Shown: positions 25,429 through 34,127, counted from the stretch's first letter. The stretch is DNA of 64,000 nucleotides from Microbispora corallina (GCF_016863035.1 NZ_BOOC01000040.1:27113-91112); one strand, 5' to 3'. Notes: generated by a model not told the origin, from the letters alone. Numbers and translations: made by a program.

Positions 25429-25984
25429 CCGGCCCGCCGGGGGCGCGGTGCCGGGAGCGGAAGGCGGCGGCCTTCTCCCGGTTGCCGCACTCGCGCATGT
25501 CGCACCAGCGGCGCGAGCCGCCGCGGGAGGTGTCCACGTAGAGGCGGGTGCAGACCGTCCGCTCGCACTGCCGGATCCGCGCGGCGTCCGGCCCGCCGAA
25601 CAGCTCGGCCGCCGACCGCGCGATCGTGGCGAGGACGGCGTCCAGGTCCCCCGTACGGCTCACGCGCAGGCCAGCGGCGTGCGGAACGAGCCGCGGGGCC
25701 ACCGGGGGCTCGGCGGCGAGCGCGTTCACCAGGTCGACGTCGGCCTCCGCCGGCCGCCGGCCGCGCAGGGGGCCCACACCGAGGCGGTAGACCGCCTCCC
25801 GGAGTCGTACGGCCCGGTCGCGGCCCTCGGCGTCGACGGCGGGGGGCTCGTCCAGGAGCCCGGCGGCCACGGCCCACGCGGCGAGCAGATCGGGCGTGCC
25901 GATCATCTCCACCGGCTCGGTCTCCCGGTGGCCGACCGTGCCGGCGAAGTCGAGCGCGAGGTTGCCGCTCCAGAACGTGAACAT
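25421..25984 (-). CDS. CGNR zinc-finger transcriptional regulator (ABATE domain)
   Basis: The 187-aa protein starts FTFWSGNLALDFAGTVG (ABATE domain, presumed ligand-binding) and ends in the CGNR zinc finger with four Cys in CERTVCTRLYVD and WCDMRECGNREKAAAFRSRHR. It is predicted to bind DNA. It is divergent from a DMT-family exporter, with two TAACC-N9-GGTTA palindromes between the starts, the classical layout of a local regulator controlling an efflux gene and itself. ATG 25984 starts right at the domain boundary. Confidence 0.88.
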   Translation of the reverse strand: MFTFWSGNLALDFAGTVGHRETEPVEMIGTPDLLAAWAVAAGLLDEPPAVDAEGRDRAVRLREAVYRLGVGPLRGRRPAEADVDLVNALAAEPPVAPRLVPHAAGLRVSRTGDLDAVLATIARSAAELFGGPDAARIRQCERTVCTRLYVDTSRGGSRRWCDMRECGNREKAAAFRSRHRAPGGPVR

Positions 25985-25994
25985 CCCTCCATCG

Positions 25995-26053
25995 TAACCG
26001 GCTTGACAGGTTATCGGCGGCTCCGTCATCGTGATAACCACTCTGGGTGGTTA
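25995..26053. promoter_or_regulatory. Twin 19-bp TAACC-N9-GGTTA operators
   Basis: TAACCGGCTTGACAGGTTA (25995-26013) and TAACCACTCTGGGTGGTTA (26035-26053) are palindromes of the same form with centres 40 bp apart. In the second the arms extend to 7 bp (TAACCAC/GTGGTTA). They occupy most of the 81 bp between the divergent regulator and exporter genes. Presumed ligand: the CGNR protein. Confidence 0.75.
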
Positions 26054-26065
26054 CGGGAGGCCGGG

Positions 26066-26992
26066 ATGACGGGGAGAAGGGTCGCGGAGGCGGCCGTGCC
26101 GGGGGCGTTCGTCGTCCTGTGGAGCAGCGCGTTCGTCGCGGGGTCGATCGGGCTCGGCGCGGCGCCGCCCCTGCTGCTGACGCTGGCGCGCTTCGCGCTC
26201 GCCGGGGTGCTGCTGGCCGTGGTCGCGCTGGCCGCGCGGGCCCCCTGGCCGCGCGGCCGGGCCCTCGGGCACGTGGTGGTCGCCGGGCTGCTCCTGCAGG
26301 CCGTGCAGTTCGGCGCGTTCTACACGGCGATGGCGCTCGGGGTGAGCGGGGCGATCGCGGCGCTCGTCCAGGGGCTCCACCCGGTGCTCACCGCGCTGCT
26401 GGCCGTGCCGCTGCTCGGCGAGCGGGTGAGCGCGCGGCAGTGGGCGGGCTTCGCGCTCGGGGCCGCCGGGGTGACGCTGGCCGTGGCGGAGCGCGTCTCG
26501 TCGGCGGCGGCCGCGGTCCTGCTCTGCGGCGCCGGGCTGCTCGGGCTCAGCCTCGGCACGCTCTACCAGAAGCGGTTCTGCCCGCGGATGGACCTGCGCA
26601 GCGGCCAGGCCGTGCAGCTTCTCGCCGCCGTGCCGGTCATCGGCCTGCTCACGGTCACCCTGGAACATCCGCGGGTCACGGCCTGGGCGCCGTTCACGGG
26701 CGCCGTGCTGTGGCTCGCGCTGGTGAACTCGATCGGCGCGTTCACCCTGCTCTACCTGCTGCTGCGCCGGTCGCAGGCGAGCCGGGCGAGCAGCCTGTTC
26801 TTCCTCACGCCGTCCGTCACGGCCGTCATGGCGTGGGCGCTGCTCCACCAGCCGCTGAGCGCGCTCGCGGTCGCCGGCCTGGTGCTCAGTGGCGCCGGCG
26901 TCGCCCTGGCCACCCGGGCGCCCCGCGCCGAGGCGGGCTCCGCGCCGGTCAGACCGCCCGCCGGCGTCTCCCGAGAGCGGTCGGCAGCGTGA
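26066..26992 (+). CDS. DMT/EamA-family exporter
   Basis: The 308-aa protein has ten predicted TM helices in two EamA repeats (repeat 1 begins VPGAFVVLWSSAFVAGSIGLG; repeat 2 has a QKRFCPRMDLRSGQAVQLLAAV start). Members export amino acids, metabolites or drugs. ATG 26066 follows GGGAGG. Divergence from the CGNR regulator suggests inducible efflux of the regulator's ligand. Its 3' end overlaps cytX by 44 bp on the other strand. Confidence 0.87.
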   Translation: MTGRRVAEAAVPGAFVVLWSSAFVAGSIGLGAAPPLLLTLARFALAGVLLAVVALAARAPWPRGRALGHVVVAGLLLQAVQFGAFYTAMALGVSGAIAALVQGLHPVLTALLAVPLLGERVSARQWAGFALGAAGVTLAVAERVSSAAAAVLLCGAGLLGLSLGTLYQKRFCPRMDLRSGQAVQLLAAVPVIGLLTVTLEHPRVTAWAPFTGAVLWLALVNSIGAFTLLYLLLRRSQASRASSLFFLTPSVTAVMAWALLHQPLSALAVAGLVLSGAGVALATRAPRAEAGSAPVRPPAGVSRERSAA

Positions 26993-28283
26993 GCAGCGCG
27001 GCCACGAGGAACGCGGCGAGCGCGGCGTTCATCCACGGCTGGCGCTCGAACCCGACGGCGGACCGGACGTCCGCCCAGATCCCGTCCCACCAGCCCACGG
27101 TCGGGGTCGCGGTGACGACCCAGTAGGCCGCGAACCCCAGCAGCCACGGCACGACCATGAACCAGCGCGAGGGGGCGTCCTCGGCCGTGTTCCACCGGGA
27201 GGCGCCCCCGAGCAGGAAGTAGTCCACCACCAGCACGGCGAACATCGGCACGAAGACCGCCCCGATGACGCTGAGGAACGCGGCATAGGAGTTCACATTG
27301 GCGTACAGCGCGATCACGGTGGTGACGACGCCGATGGCCGCGGAGATCACCCGGCGGTCGACGCGGGGGGCCAGGTTCTGGATCGACACCGTCGTCGAGT
27401 AGACGTTGGCGAACGACTGGTCGACCTCGCGCAGCACCAGGATGCCGAAGAACAGCGCCCCGAGCGGCGCGGCCACGAACGGGTCCCAGACCTTGTCCAT
27501 GTCGTTGCCCACGAGCGCCAGCGCCGCGATCCCGAGAGCCAGGCAGGCGACCTGGGCGATCGTGTAGCCGCCCACCACGCCGGCGAAGGCCGAGCCGCTC
27601 GTCCGGGAGTGCCGGGCATAGTCGGCCGCCATCGGCACCCACGAGACCGACAACGCGATCACGTAGTCGACGGCCGGGGCGAAGGCGTCCCACGAGCCCC
27701 CGCCCAGCGACGGACCCCGGGCGAACAGGGCGACCGACAGCCAGACCATCGCGATCACCACGCCGGCCGTCACGTAGCGGCGCAGCAGCCGCACCGACCC
27801 GAGCGGCCGGATCGTGAGCGCGATCGTCACCGCCCCCGCCACGACGGCCCACACGCCGTACGGCACCGCGCCGCCGAACACGGCCCGCGCCCCGCTCGCG
27901 ATGACCCACAGCTCGTACGCCCCCCAGCCGATCATCTGCACGATGTTCAGCACGGTCGGGACGTACGACAGGCGTGCCCCGAACAGGCCGCGCAGCAGGA
28001 CCATGGCCGGGCGGCCGGTGCGGACGCCGGGGATCGCGGCCAGGCCCACCATGGCCGTGCCGATCAGGCTGCCCACGACGGCGGCCAGGACGGCCCCGGC
28101 GAACGGGAGCGGGTGCCCGCCCAGCGGGTCGAGCAGGAACAGCGCCCCCGCGAACCCAAGGAGGCTCACCCCGAGGTTGGCCCAGAACGCGCTCTGGTCG
28201 AGGAGCCCGAGGGTGCGGGGGGCCTCCTCGTCGAGGGTCAGGGGCACTTCCGCCCGAGTGGGGTCGACGACGGCCGATGTCAT
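26949..28283 (-). CDS. cytX: Hydroxymethylpyrimidine transporter CytX (NCS1 family)
   Basis: The 444-aa NCS1 permease has about 12 TM helices; markers include LLDQSAFWANLGVSLLGFAG, the GARLSYVPTVLNIVQMIGWG loop and WVPMAADYARHSR. A TPP riboswitch directly upstream identifies it as a thiamine-pathway transporter, most likely importing the HMP precursor (CytX). ATG 28283 is preferred over GTG 28286: the SD AGGGAG lies 6 bp before it, at the 3' edge of the riboswitch, so TPP should block translation. tenA, another HMP-salvage gene, lies 2.2 kb away. Confidence 0.87.
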   Translation of the reverse strand: MTSAVVDPTRAEVPLTLDEEAPRTLGLLDQSAFWANLGVSLLGFAGALFLLDPLGGHPLPFAGAVLAAVVGSLIGTAMVGLAAIPGVRTGRPAMVLLRGLFGARLSYVPTVLNIVQMIGWGAYELWVIASGARAVFGGAVPYGVWAVVAGAVTIALTIRPLGSVRLLRRYVTAGVVIAMVWLSVALFARGPSLGGGSWDAFAPAVDYVIALSVSWVPMAADYARHSRTSGSAFAGVVGGYTIAQVACLALGIAALALVGNDMDKVWDPFVAAPLGALFFGILVLREVDQSFANVYSTTVSIQNLAPRVDRRVISAAIGVVTTVIALYANVNSYAAFLSVIGAVFVPMFAVLVVDYFLLGGASRWNTAEDAPSRWFMVVPWLLGFAAYWVVTATPTVGWWDGIWADVRSAVGFERQPWMNAALAAFLVAALLTLPTALGRRRRAV

Positions 28284-28289
28284 CACACG

Positions 28290-28386
28290 CTCCCTACGCC
28301 GGCATTATCCGGACAGGTTCATGCGGTCGGCGGCACGTCTCGTCGGAGAATCCGCCCTCTCAGCCCGGTCTCGCCCGAGCTCCCGC
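28290..28386 (-). promoter_or_regulatory. TPP riboswitch (THI element)
   Basis: The minus strand carries the conserved THI elements: GGGCTGAGAGGG, then ACCGCATGAACCTGTCCGGA, and the closing GGCGTAGGGAG that pairs back to the 5' side. The Shine-Dalgarno of cytX is part of the closing segment, so control is probably at translation initiation. Confidence 0.93.
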
Positions 28387-28425
28387 GCTATTTCGGATGT
28401 CGTCGTGATTATGCCATCCGTTTAC

Positions 28426-28749
28426 CTACGCCACGAAGGGGGGCTCCCCGCTCTCGCTGACCATCGGCAGCCCGGCGGCGGCCCACGACTGCATGCCCCC
28501 GCCCACGTTCACGGCGTCCCTGCCGACGTGGTTGAGCCACAGCGTGGCGTGCGCCGACCGCCCGCCGACCCGGCACACCACGTACACCGGGCGGTCGGCC
28601 GGCACCTCGTCGACCCGCTGCTGCAGGTCGCCCAGCGGGATGTGCGCGGCCTCGGGCGCGTGCCCCGCGCGCCACTCCTCGATCTCGCGGACGTCCAGCA
28701 GGTAGGCGCCCTTGGGTACGGCGTCGGGGGCGATTTCCGGCATCGTCAT
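28426..28749 (-). CDS. Single-domain rhodanese-like sulfurtransferase
   Basis: The 107-aa rhodanese domain has LLDVREIEEWRAGHAPEAAH and a CRVGGRS active-site loop with the catalytic Cys. It would carry persulfide sulfur, or act as a thiol sensor. It is monocistronic; ATG 28749 (or the second ATG, two codons on). Its nearness to thiamine genes may be chance, although thiazole synthesis needs sulfur donors. Confidence 0.92.
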   Translation of the reverse strand: MTMPEIAPDAVPKGAYLLDVREIEEWRAGHAPEAAHIPLGDLQQRVDEVPADRPVYVVCRVGGRSAHATLWLNHVGRDAVNVGGGMQSWAAAGLPMVSESGEPPFVA

Positions 28750-28853
28750 GGGCCCATTGTCGCGCCCCGGCGCCCGTGCTCGGTCCGGCTTCCAAGCTGG
28801 TGCTCCCCCTGCGGGGTATGCCGGGCGGACGGCCGGGTGGCTAGCGTCGAGGG

Positions 28854-29552
28854 ATGGAGGAGATCACCGCCGTCCGGCACGGGGAGAGCACCGCCAACGC
28901 CGCCTCGGCCCGCGCCGTGCGCGACGGCCTCGCCGTACGGATCGACGGGCGGGACGCCGACATCGGCCTGTCCGGGCGCGGACGGGAGCAGGCGGCGGCG
29001 GTCGGCCGCCTCCTCGCGGGCCTCCCGGACGACGCACTGCCTGAGTCGGTCTGGTGCTCGCCGTACCGGAGGGCCCGGCTCACCTGGGAGATCGCGCGGG
29101 AGGGGCTGCGCGCGGCCGGACGGCCGCTGCCCGCCGAGCGCGTCGACGACCGCCTGCGCGACCGGGTCCTCGGCGTGTTCGAACTTCTCACGCCCCGCGC
29201 GATCGAGGAGCGCTTCCCGGCCGAGCGGCGGGAGATGGAGCGGATCGGCCTGCCGTTCTACCGCCCGCCCGGCGGGGAGTCCTTCGCGGACGTGGCGGTC
29301 CGCATCCGGGAGGTCCTCGACGACGCCGGAACGGCCGAGGCGGGCCGGCGGGTGCTGGTCGTGGCGCACGACGCCGTCGTGCTGCTCATCCGCCACGTGC
29401 TCGGCGGCGGGACGCCGGACGACGTCGGCCGCATCTTCGGCTACGGGCAGGTGGCCAACGGCTCGGTCTCCCGCTGGCGGCGCCGGGGCGGACGGATGGA
29501 CCTGGTGTCCTTCGGCGACACCGGCCACCTGCCCCCGGAGATCGTCACTTGA
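28854..29552 (+). CDS. Histidine phosphatase superfamily (phosphoglycerate mutase-like)
   Basis: The 232-aa protein has the RHGES catalytic motif at the N-terminus (VRHGESTANA), the second Arg in WCSPYRRARLTWEI, and the late His in VLVVAHDAVVLLIRHV. It is a phosphatase or mutase of unknown substrate; the PPGGESFADVAVRIREVL segment is common in phosphoglycerate-mutase-like phosphatases. It overlaps the convergent Fpg/Nei gene by 8 bp. Confidence 0.88.
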   Translation: MEEITAVRHGESTANAASARAVRDGLAVRIDGRDADIGLSGRGREQAAAVGRLLAGLPDDALPESVWCSPYRRARLTWEIAREGLRAAGRPLPAERVDDRLRDRVLGVFELLTPRAIEERFPAERREMERIGLPFYRPPGGESFADVAVRIREVLDDAGTAEAGRRVLVVAHDAVVLLIRHVLGGGTPDDVGRIFGYGQVANGSVSRWRRRGGRMDLVSFGDTGHLPPEIVT

Positions 29553-30423
29553 GCAGCTTGGACAGACGGCGGTCGGCCAGCGGCTTGCCGCCGGTCTGGC
29601 AGGTCGGGCAGTACTGGAGGGAGGAGTCGGCGAACGACACCTCCCGGATCGTGTCGCCGCAGACCTCGCACTTCTCGCCGGTGCGGCCGTGGACGCGCAG
29701 GCCCGACTTCTTCTCGGACTTGAGGTCCTTGGCGGCCAGGCCCCGCGCCCGGCCCACGGCGTCGCGCAGCGTCGTCACGATCGCCTCGTGCAGGTCGGCC
29801 ACCTGGGCGTCCGTCAGCGACGAGGCGATCTTGAACGGCGACATCCTGGCGACGTGGAGGACCTCGTCGGAGTAGGCGTTGCCGATGCCGGCGATCACCT
29901 TCTGGTCCCGCAGCAGGCCCTTGATCTGGGTGCGGTTGCCGCCCACGATCGCCTTGAGCGCGTCGACGGTGAAGGTCTCCGACAGCGGGTCGGGGCCGAG
30001 GCTCGCGATGCCCGGCACCTCCGCCGGGTCGCGCACGACGTACACCGCCAGGCGCTTCTGCGTCCCGGCCTCGGTGAGCTCGAAGCCCGGCGCGCGGTCG
30101 TCCTCGCCGGGCGACAGCCGTACCCGCACCGCGAGGGGACCCTTCCCGGGGCGGACGGGCCTGGCGCCGGACAGGTCCTCCCGCCAGCGCAGCCAGCCGC
30201 CGCGCGCCAGGTGGGTGACGAAGTGCAGCCCGTCGCAGTCGAGGTCGAGGAACTTGCCGTGGCGGGCGACCCCGGTCACCTCCAGCCCGGCGAGGGCCGT
30301 GACGGGCGGGGCGACGGTCTTCAGGGCCTGGATGGCCACCACGTCCACACCCAGGACCGCGTGGCCGACGGCGCGCTCGCGCAGGAACTCGGCGAGCGCC
30401 TCCACCTCGGGCAGCTCCGGCAT
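29545..30423 (-). CDS. Fpg/Nei-family DNA glycosylase/AP lyase
   Basis: The 292-aa protein begins MPELPEVEALAEFLRE, giving catalytic Pro1/Glu2 after Met removal. It has the hairpin Lys in RHGKFLDLD, the H2TH segment around DQKVIAGIGNAYSDEVLH, and a C-terminal zinc finger CEVCG...CPTCQTGG (C-x2-C-x16-C-x2-C). It excises oxidised bases. Without alignment, Fpg and Nei subtypes cannot be told apart; actinobacteria carry several paralogues. Confidence 0.92.
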   Translation of the reverse strand: MPELPEVEALAEFLRERAVGHAVLGVDVVAIQALKTVAPPVTALAGLEVTGVARHGKFLDLDCDGLHFVTHLARGGWLRWREDLSGARPVRPGKGPLAVRVRLSPGEDDRAPGFELTEAGTQKRLAVYVVRDPAEVPGIASLGPDPLSETFTVDALKAIVGGNRTQIKGLLRDQKVIAGIGNAYSDEVLHVARMSPFKIASSLTDAQVADLHEAIVTTLRDAVGRARGLAAKDLKSEKKSGLRVHGRTGEKCEVCGDTIREVSFADSSLQYCPTCQTGGKPLADRRLSKLLK

Positions 30424-30462
30424 GCCCCCACAGTAACCCGGCCCCGGCCGTTCCCGGCCTCG

Positions 30463-31071
30463 TTACGCGGGGACGTCCCAGAAGGCCAGCTCGTGCCGCA
30501 TGCCCTCGGCGAACAGCTCCGCGGCCCTGGCCGGGTCGGGCCGCGCCTCGTCGATCATCACGGCGATCCGCCCGGTGAGCGCCGCGAACCCCGGGTCGGC
30601 GTAGGTCTCCACCCAGGCCCGGTAGCGCGGCTCGGCGGGCGGGTCCTGCGCCAGGATCCGGCCGAGCGTGGAGTACCCCCACATGCAGGGGTAGAGCGCG
30701 GCCAGTCCCTCGCCGTAGTCGGCGGCCGACTCCAGCAGGAACGCCGTGTACGCCGCGCAGGCCGGGCCCTTCACCGCTCCCGCCAGGTCGGCGCCGAACC
30801 CGGCCGCCAGCGACCGGTGCAGGTCGAGCTCGTCGTGCCAGGTCGCGTACGCGAGGTCGACGAGGTCGCCCAGATGGCCGTCGGGCGCCTGCCAGGCCAG
30901 CCGCGAGAACACCCGGACGTAGTCGAGCAGGAACAGGTAGTCCTGCTCCAGCCACGACCGGAACACCGGATCGGGCAGGTCGCCCGCGGCGATGCCCCGG
31001 ACGGTCGGATGGGCCAGCTGGGCGTCGAGCAGGGGACGCCCGATGGCGTGCAGCTCCCGAGAGATCGTCAC
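30463..31071 (-). CDS. tenA: TenA-family thiaminase II / aminopyrimidine hydrolase
   Basis: The 202-aa all-helical protein has FRSWLEQDYLFLLDYVRVFS and AALYPCMWGYSTLGRILA, the typical TenA active-site segments. The family salvages HMP from degraded thiamine or acts on related aminopyrimidines. The Cys usual in thiaminase II (TenA_C) is not obvious in the helix before the PCMWGY motif, so it may belong to the TenA_E type. No riboswitch is visible directly upstream. It fits functionally with cytX nearby. Confidence 0.87.
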   Translation of the reverse strand: MTISRELHAIGRPLLDAQLAHPTVRGIAAGDLPDPVFRSWLEQDYLFLLDYVRVFSRLAWQAPDGHLGDLVDLAYATWHDELDLHRSLAAGFGADLAGAVKGPACAAYTAFLLESAADYGEGLAALYPCMWGYSTLGRILAQDPPAEPRYRAWVETYADPGFAALTGRIAVMIDEARPDPARAAELFAEGMRHELAFWDVPA

Positions 31072-31125
31072 AAGAGGCCCATTGTGCCGCCCGCGGGCAC
31101 GACCGCCGCCACCCGGCCGCCCGCG

Positions 31126-32391
31126 CTACTTCGTGAGGACGTCCTTGGGGACCTGCTTGTCCTGGGCGAGCGCCTCGAACAGGCGCAGCGCCTTCTGGGT
31201 GTCCCACTTGACCACGGCCGCGCCGTTGATCGTGGGCAGCGACCCGACGGGCACGGCGGTGGTGACCGGGCCCCCGCGCATCGCCAGCCCGACCGACAGC
31301 AGGTCGAACAGGCCCGTGTCCGGGTCGACCGCGACCGAGTCGGCCGCGCTCAGCGCCAGCGGCACCGAGCTGAACGGGTTGAGCAGCGTGCCGGGGCTGG
31401 CCGCCTTCTGCACGACCGCGGCGAAGAACTGCCGCTGCCGCTGCGTGCGGTCGTAGTCGGGGATCGCGCCGGTGGCCCGGGTGCGGACGTAGCCGAGCGC
31501 GGTGCCGCCGTCCATGTCCTGGCAGCCCTTCTTCAGGTTGATCCCGGCCTTGTGGTCCTTGATGTCCTGCTTCACGCAGATGTTGACCCCGCCGATCGCG
31601 TCGACGATGCCGACGAACCCACCGAAGCCGATCTCCATGTAGTGGTCGATCCGGATGCCCGTCACCCGCTCGACGGTCTTGGTGAGCAGCTTGGGGCCGC
31701 CGAAGGCGTACGCCGCGTTGAGCTTGTCGTTGCCGTGGCCCTCGATCGGGACGTACGAGTCGCGGGGCAGGCTCACCAGCGTCGGCCGCCCGCTGGACGG
31801 GATGTGCAGCAGCATCATGGTGTCCGTGCGCTTGCCGACCGCCTTGCCGGTGGCGAGTTTCCTGCGCTGCGCCGCCGTCAGGCCGGCCCGGCTGTCGGAC
31901 CCCACCAGCAGCCAGTCGTCGCCCGGAGTGGCCGCGGGCCGCCCGCTGTAGTCGGTGAACGCGTCGACCGACTTGAGCCGCGAGCCGATCCAGAAGTAGC
32001 CCACGACGGACGCGACCAGCAGCACGGCGACCACGACGGCCAGGATCCGGACGATCAGCCGCCCGATGCGCCGCGGCCGGCGGCCACCGCCACGCCCGCC
32101 GAACCCGGGCTGCTCCTCGCGGAGGTCGTCGTCCTCGCCGCCGCTCCCGCCGCCCAGCGGCCGTACGGGCGTCTCGCCCGAGCGGGGCTTGCCGTACACC
32201 TTGGACCTCATCCGCGGGATCGTGGTCTCGCTCTTGTCCCTGCCCCCGCCCGCTCCCGCGGAGCCCCGATCCCCCGGCGCGGAACGACCGTCCCCGGCCC
32301 CGCCGGGAACGGGGTACGCCGGCTGCCCGGCGGCCGCCCGCGGTTCGCGCGGACGGCGGATCGCCCGGGTCGCCTCGTCGTCGTCGGCCAC
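31126..32391 (-). CDS. LytR-CpsA-Psr (LCP) family cell-wall glycopolymer ligase
   Basis: The ~421-aa type II membrane protein has a charged, Pro/Gly-rich cytosolic N-terminus (about 1-115), one TM helix (LIVRILAVVVAVLLVASVVG), then the LCP domain: LLVGSDSRAG, KRTDTMMLLHIPSSGRPTLV, SLPRDSYVPI, LNAAYAFGGP, GYVRTRATG, DYDRTQRQRQFF. The conserved Arg/Asp set that binds polyprenyl pyrophosphate is present. LCP enzymes attach teichoic acid, arabinogalactan or other polymers to peptidoglycan. The start is uncertain: GTG 32391 follows GGGG, but the frame is open further upstream to 32556. Confidence 0.9.
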   Translation of the reverse strand: MADDDEATRAIRRPREPRAAAGQPAYPVPGGAGDGRSAPGDRGSAGAGGGRDKSETTIPRMRSKVYGKPRSGETPVRPLGGGSGGEDDDLREEQPGFGGRGGGRRPRRIGRLIVRILAVVVAVLLVASVVGYFWIGSRLKSVDAFTDYSGRPAATPGDDWLLVGSDSRAGLTAAQRRKLATGKAVGKRTDTMMLLHIPSSGRPTLVSLPRDSYVPIEGHGNDKLNAAYAFGGPKLLTKTVERVTGIRIDHYMEIGFGGFVGIVDAIGGVNICVKQDIKDHKAGINLKKGCQDMDGGTALGYVRTRATGAIPDYDRTQRQRQFFAAVVQKAASPGTLLNPFSSVPLALSAADSVAVDPDTGLFDLLSVGLAMRGGPVTTAVPVGSLPTINGAAVVKWDTQKALRLFEALAQDKQVPKDVLTK

Positions 32392-32463
32392 GATGTATCC
32401 CCAGTCCCTCAGCGTGATGGCCACGGCTTGGGCGACGTCCGCCCCCTCTTTTACGGTACGTCG

Positions 32464-32557
32464 CCGTCCACACCGTACGCGTACGCGTTCGTGGACGCCT
32501 CCTGACGACGCCGTGGAAACAGAAGAGAGATCTGAGCCGTTACGGTGGTATACCACC
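32464..32557. promoter_or_regulatory. Palindromes in the lcp/CNNM divergent region
   Basis: Two symmetric elements occur in 94 bp. CGTCCAC (32464-32470) and GTGGACG (32490-32496) flank the perfect 12-mer CGTACGCGTACG (32473-32484). GGTGGTATACCACC (32544-32557) is a perfect 14-bp palindrome with a GTATAC core, a form used by GntR-type regulators. The region separates the LCP gene from two CNNM genes. No binding protein is encoded next to it. Confidence 0.5.
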
Positions 32558-32647
32558 AGTCGAAAGGAACGTCGTGTCCGTCCCGGACCCCTGGAGTACC
32601 GGCCCGTGCCTCGGCACGGGATCGCCTCGACTCAGGGCGGCTGCCCC

Positions 32648-34081
32648 ATGAGCGCCGTCTCCGGCCTGCTGGCCGTTCTCCTCCTGACCCTCGCCACCGG
32701 TTTCTTCGTCGCCCAGGAGTTCGCCTTCGTGGCGGCCGACCGCGGCGTCCTGCGCGAGCAGGCCGCGCGGGGCGACGACGCCGCCCGCCGCGCCCTCGAC
32801 GTCACCGGCCGGCTGTCGTTCATGCTGTCCGGCGCGCAACTCGGGATCACCGTCACCACCCTGCTGGTGGGCTTCATCGCCCAGCCCGCGATCGCCGACA
32901 TCATCCGCGGCCCGCTCGAGGCCGCCGGGCTCCCCGCGGGCGCCGTCCCCGGCGTCGCGGTGGCCCTGGGCGTCACGATCGCCACGATCGTGCAGATGAT
33001 CCTCGGCGAGCTCGCCCCCAAGAACCTCGGCATCGCCCGGCCGGAGCCCGTCGCCAAGGCCCTGGCCCGGCCCACGCTGGTCTACCTGTCGGCGGCCGGC
33101 CCGGTGATCCGCCTCTTCGACTCCGCGGCGAGCCGCCTGCTCCGCCTGACCGGCATCGAGCCGATCGAGGAGCTCGAGAGCGGCGCCACCCCCGAGGAGC
33201 TGTCCCGCATCGTGCGGGAGTCGGCCGAGGCGGGCGAGCTGCCGCCCCGGCTGGCCGAGCTGCTGGAACGGGCGCTCGAGTTCGGCGACCGCACGGCCGA
33301 GGACGTCATGGTCCCCCGGCCCCGGGTCGTGTCGCTGCGGGCCGAGTGGCCGGTCGGCGACCTCCTCGACGCGCTGCGCGTGCACGGCCACTCCCGCTAC
33401 CCCGTGCTCGGGACCGGCGCGGACGACGTGATCGGCGTCAGCGGCGTGCCGGAGTACCTGGCCGCGGGCTCCCCCTCCGACGGCCTCGTCGGCGGCGTGA
33501 CCCGGGCCCCGCTGCTCGTCCCCGCCACCCTGGCGCTGCCCGCGCTGCTGTCGCGGATGACCGCCGCGGGCGAGACGTTCGCCTGCGTCATCGACGAGTA
33601 CGGCGGCCTGGCCGGCGTCGTCACCATGGAGGACCTGGCGGAGGAGCTGGTCGGCGAGCTCGTCGACGAGAACGACCCCGAGCCGCTGGGCGTGGTCCGC
33701 CGGGCCGACGGGTCGTGGGACGTGCCCGGCACGCTCCGCCTCGACGAGGTCGAGCGGGCCACCGGCGTACGGCTGCCGGAGAGCGAGGGCTACGAGACCG
33801 TCGCCGGCCTCGTGCTCGCCGCCCTCGGCCGGATGGCCGAGCCGGGCGACGAGGTGCTGAGCGAGATCGTTCCCGACAACGGCCTGTTCGACGACGAGGA
33901 CGACGCCCGGCGGGCCCTCCTGCGGGTGCTGAGCGTGAGCCGCCGCGTGCCCGAATGGGTGCGGCTGTCCGTCGTACGGCCCGAGCCGGCCGACGAGCGG
34001 CTGGAGCACGGCGTGCGCGTCCCCGGCCCCGACTACGGGCCCGAGCTGTTCTCCGCGCTCTTCCAGGGGAGGCCCGCGTGA
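32648..34081 (+). CDS. CNNM/HlyC-type transporter-like protein with CBS pair, first copy
   Basis: The 477-aa protein has an N-terminal CNNM domain with four TM segments (TLATGFFVAQEFAFVAADRG, SFMLSGAQLGITVTTLLVG, MILGELAPKNLGIARP), a CBS pair (DVMVPRPRVVSL, then FACVIDEYGGLAGVVTMEDL) and a C-terminal CorC/HlyC domain (VRRADGSWDVPGTLRLDEVE, EGYETVAGLVLAALGRM). Such proteins are linked to Mg2+/Co2+ export, often annotated hemolysin-like. ATG 32648 follows AGGGCGG. It is followed 46 bp later by a second, shorter CNNM protein, suggesting a heterodimer. Confidence 0.9.
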   Translation: MSAVSGLLAVLLLTLATGFFVAQEFAFVAADRGVLREQAARGDDAARRALDVTGRLSFMLSGAQLGITVTTLLVGFIAQPAIADIIRGPLEAAGLPAGAVPGVAVALGVTIATIVQMILGELAPKNLGIARPEPVAKALARPTLVYLSAAGPVIRLFDSAASRLLRLTGIEPIEELESGATPEELSRIVRESAEAGELPPRLAELLERALEFGDRTAEDVMVPRPRVVSLRAEWPVGDLLDALRVHGHSRYPVLGTGADDVIGVSGVPEYLAAGSPSDGLVGGVTRAPLLVPATLALPALLSRMTAAGETFACVIDEYGGLAGVVTMEDLAEELVGELVDENDPEPLGVVRRADGSWDVPGTLRLDEVERATGVRLPESEGYETVAGLVLAALGRMAEPGDEVLSEIVPDNGLFDDEDDARRALLRVLSVSRRVPEWVRLSVVRPEPADERLEHGVRVPGPDYGPELFSALFQGRPA

Positions 34082-34127
34082 CCGCCGGTGACAGCGGCCC
34101 CGGCCGATCCGTGACGGCGGGTGCGGC

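Noticed and set aside
27814..32505. Rightward open frame of 1563 codons
   Set aside because: Runs across cytX, rhodanese, Fpg/Nei, TenA and LCP genes, which have clear motifs; its composition is typical of a mirror frame.
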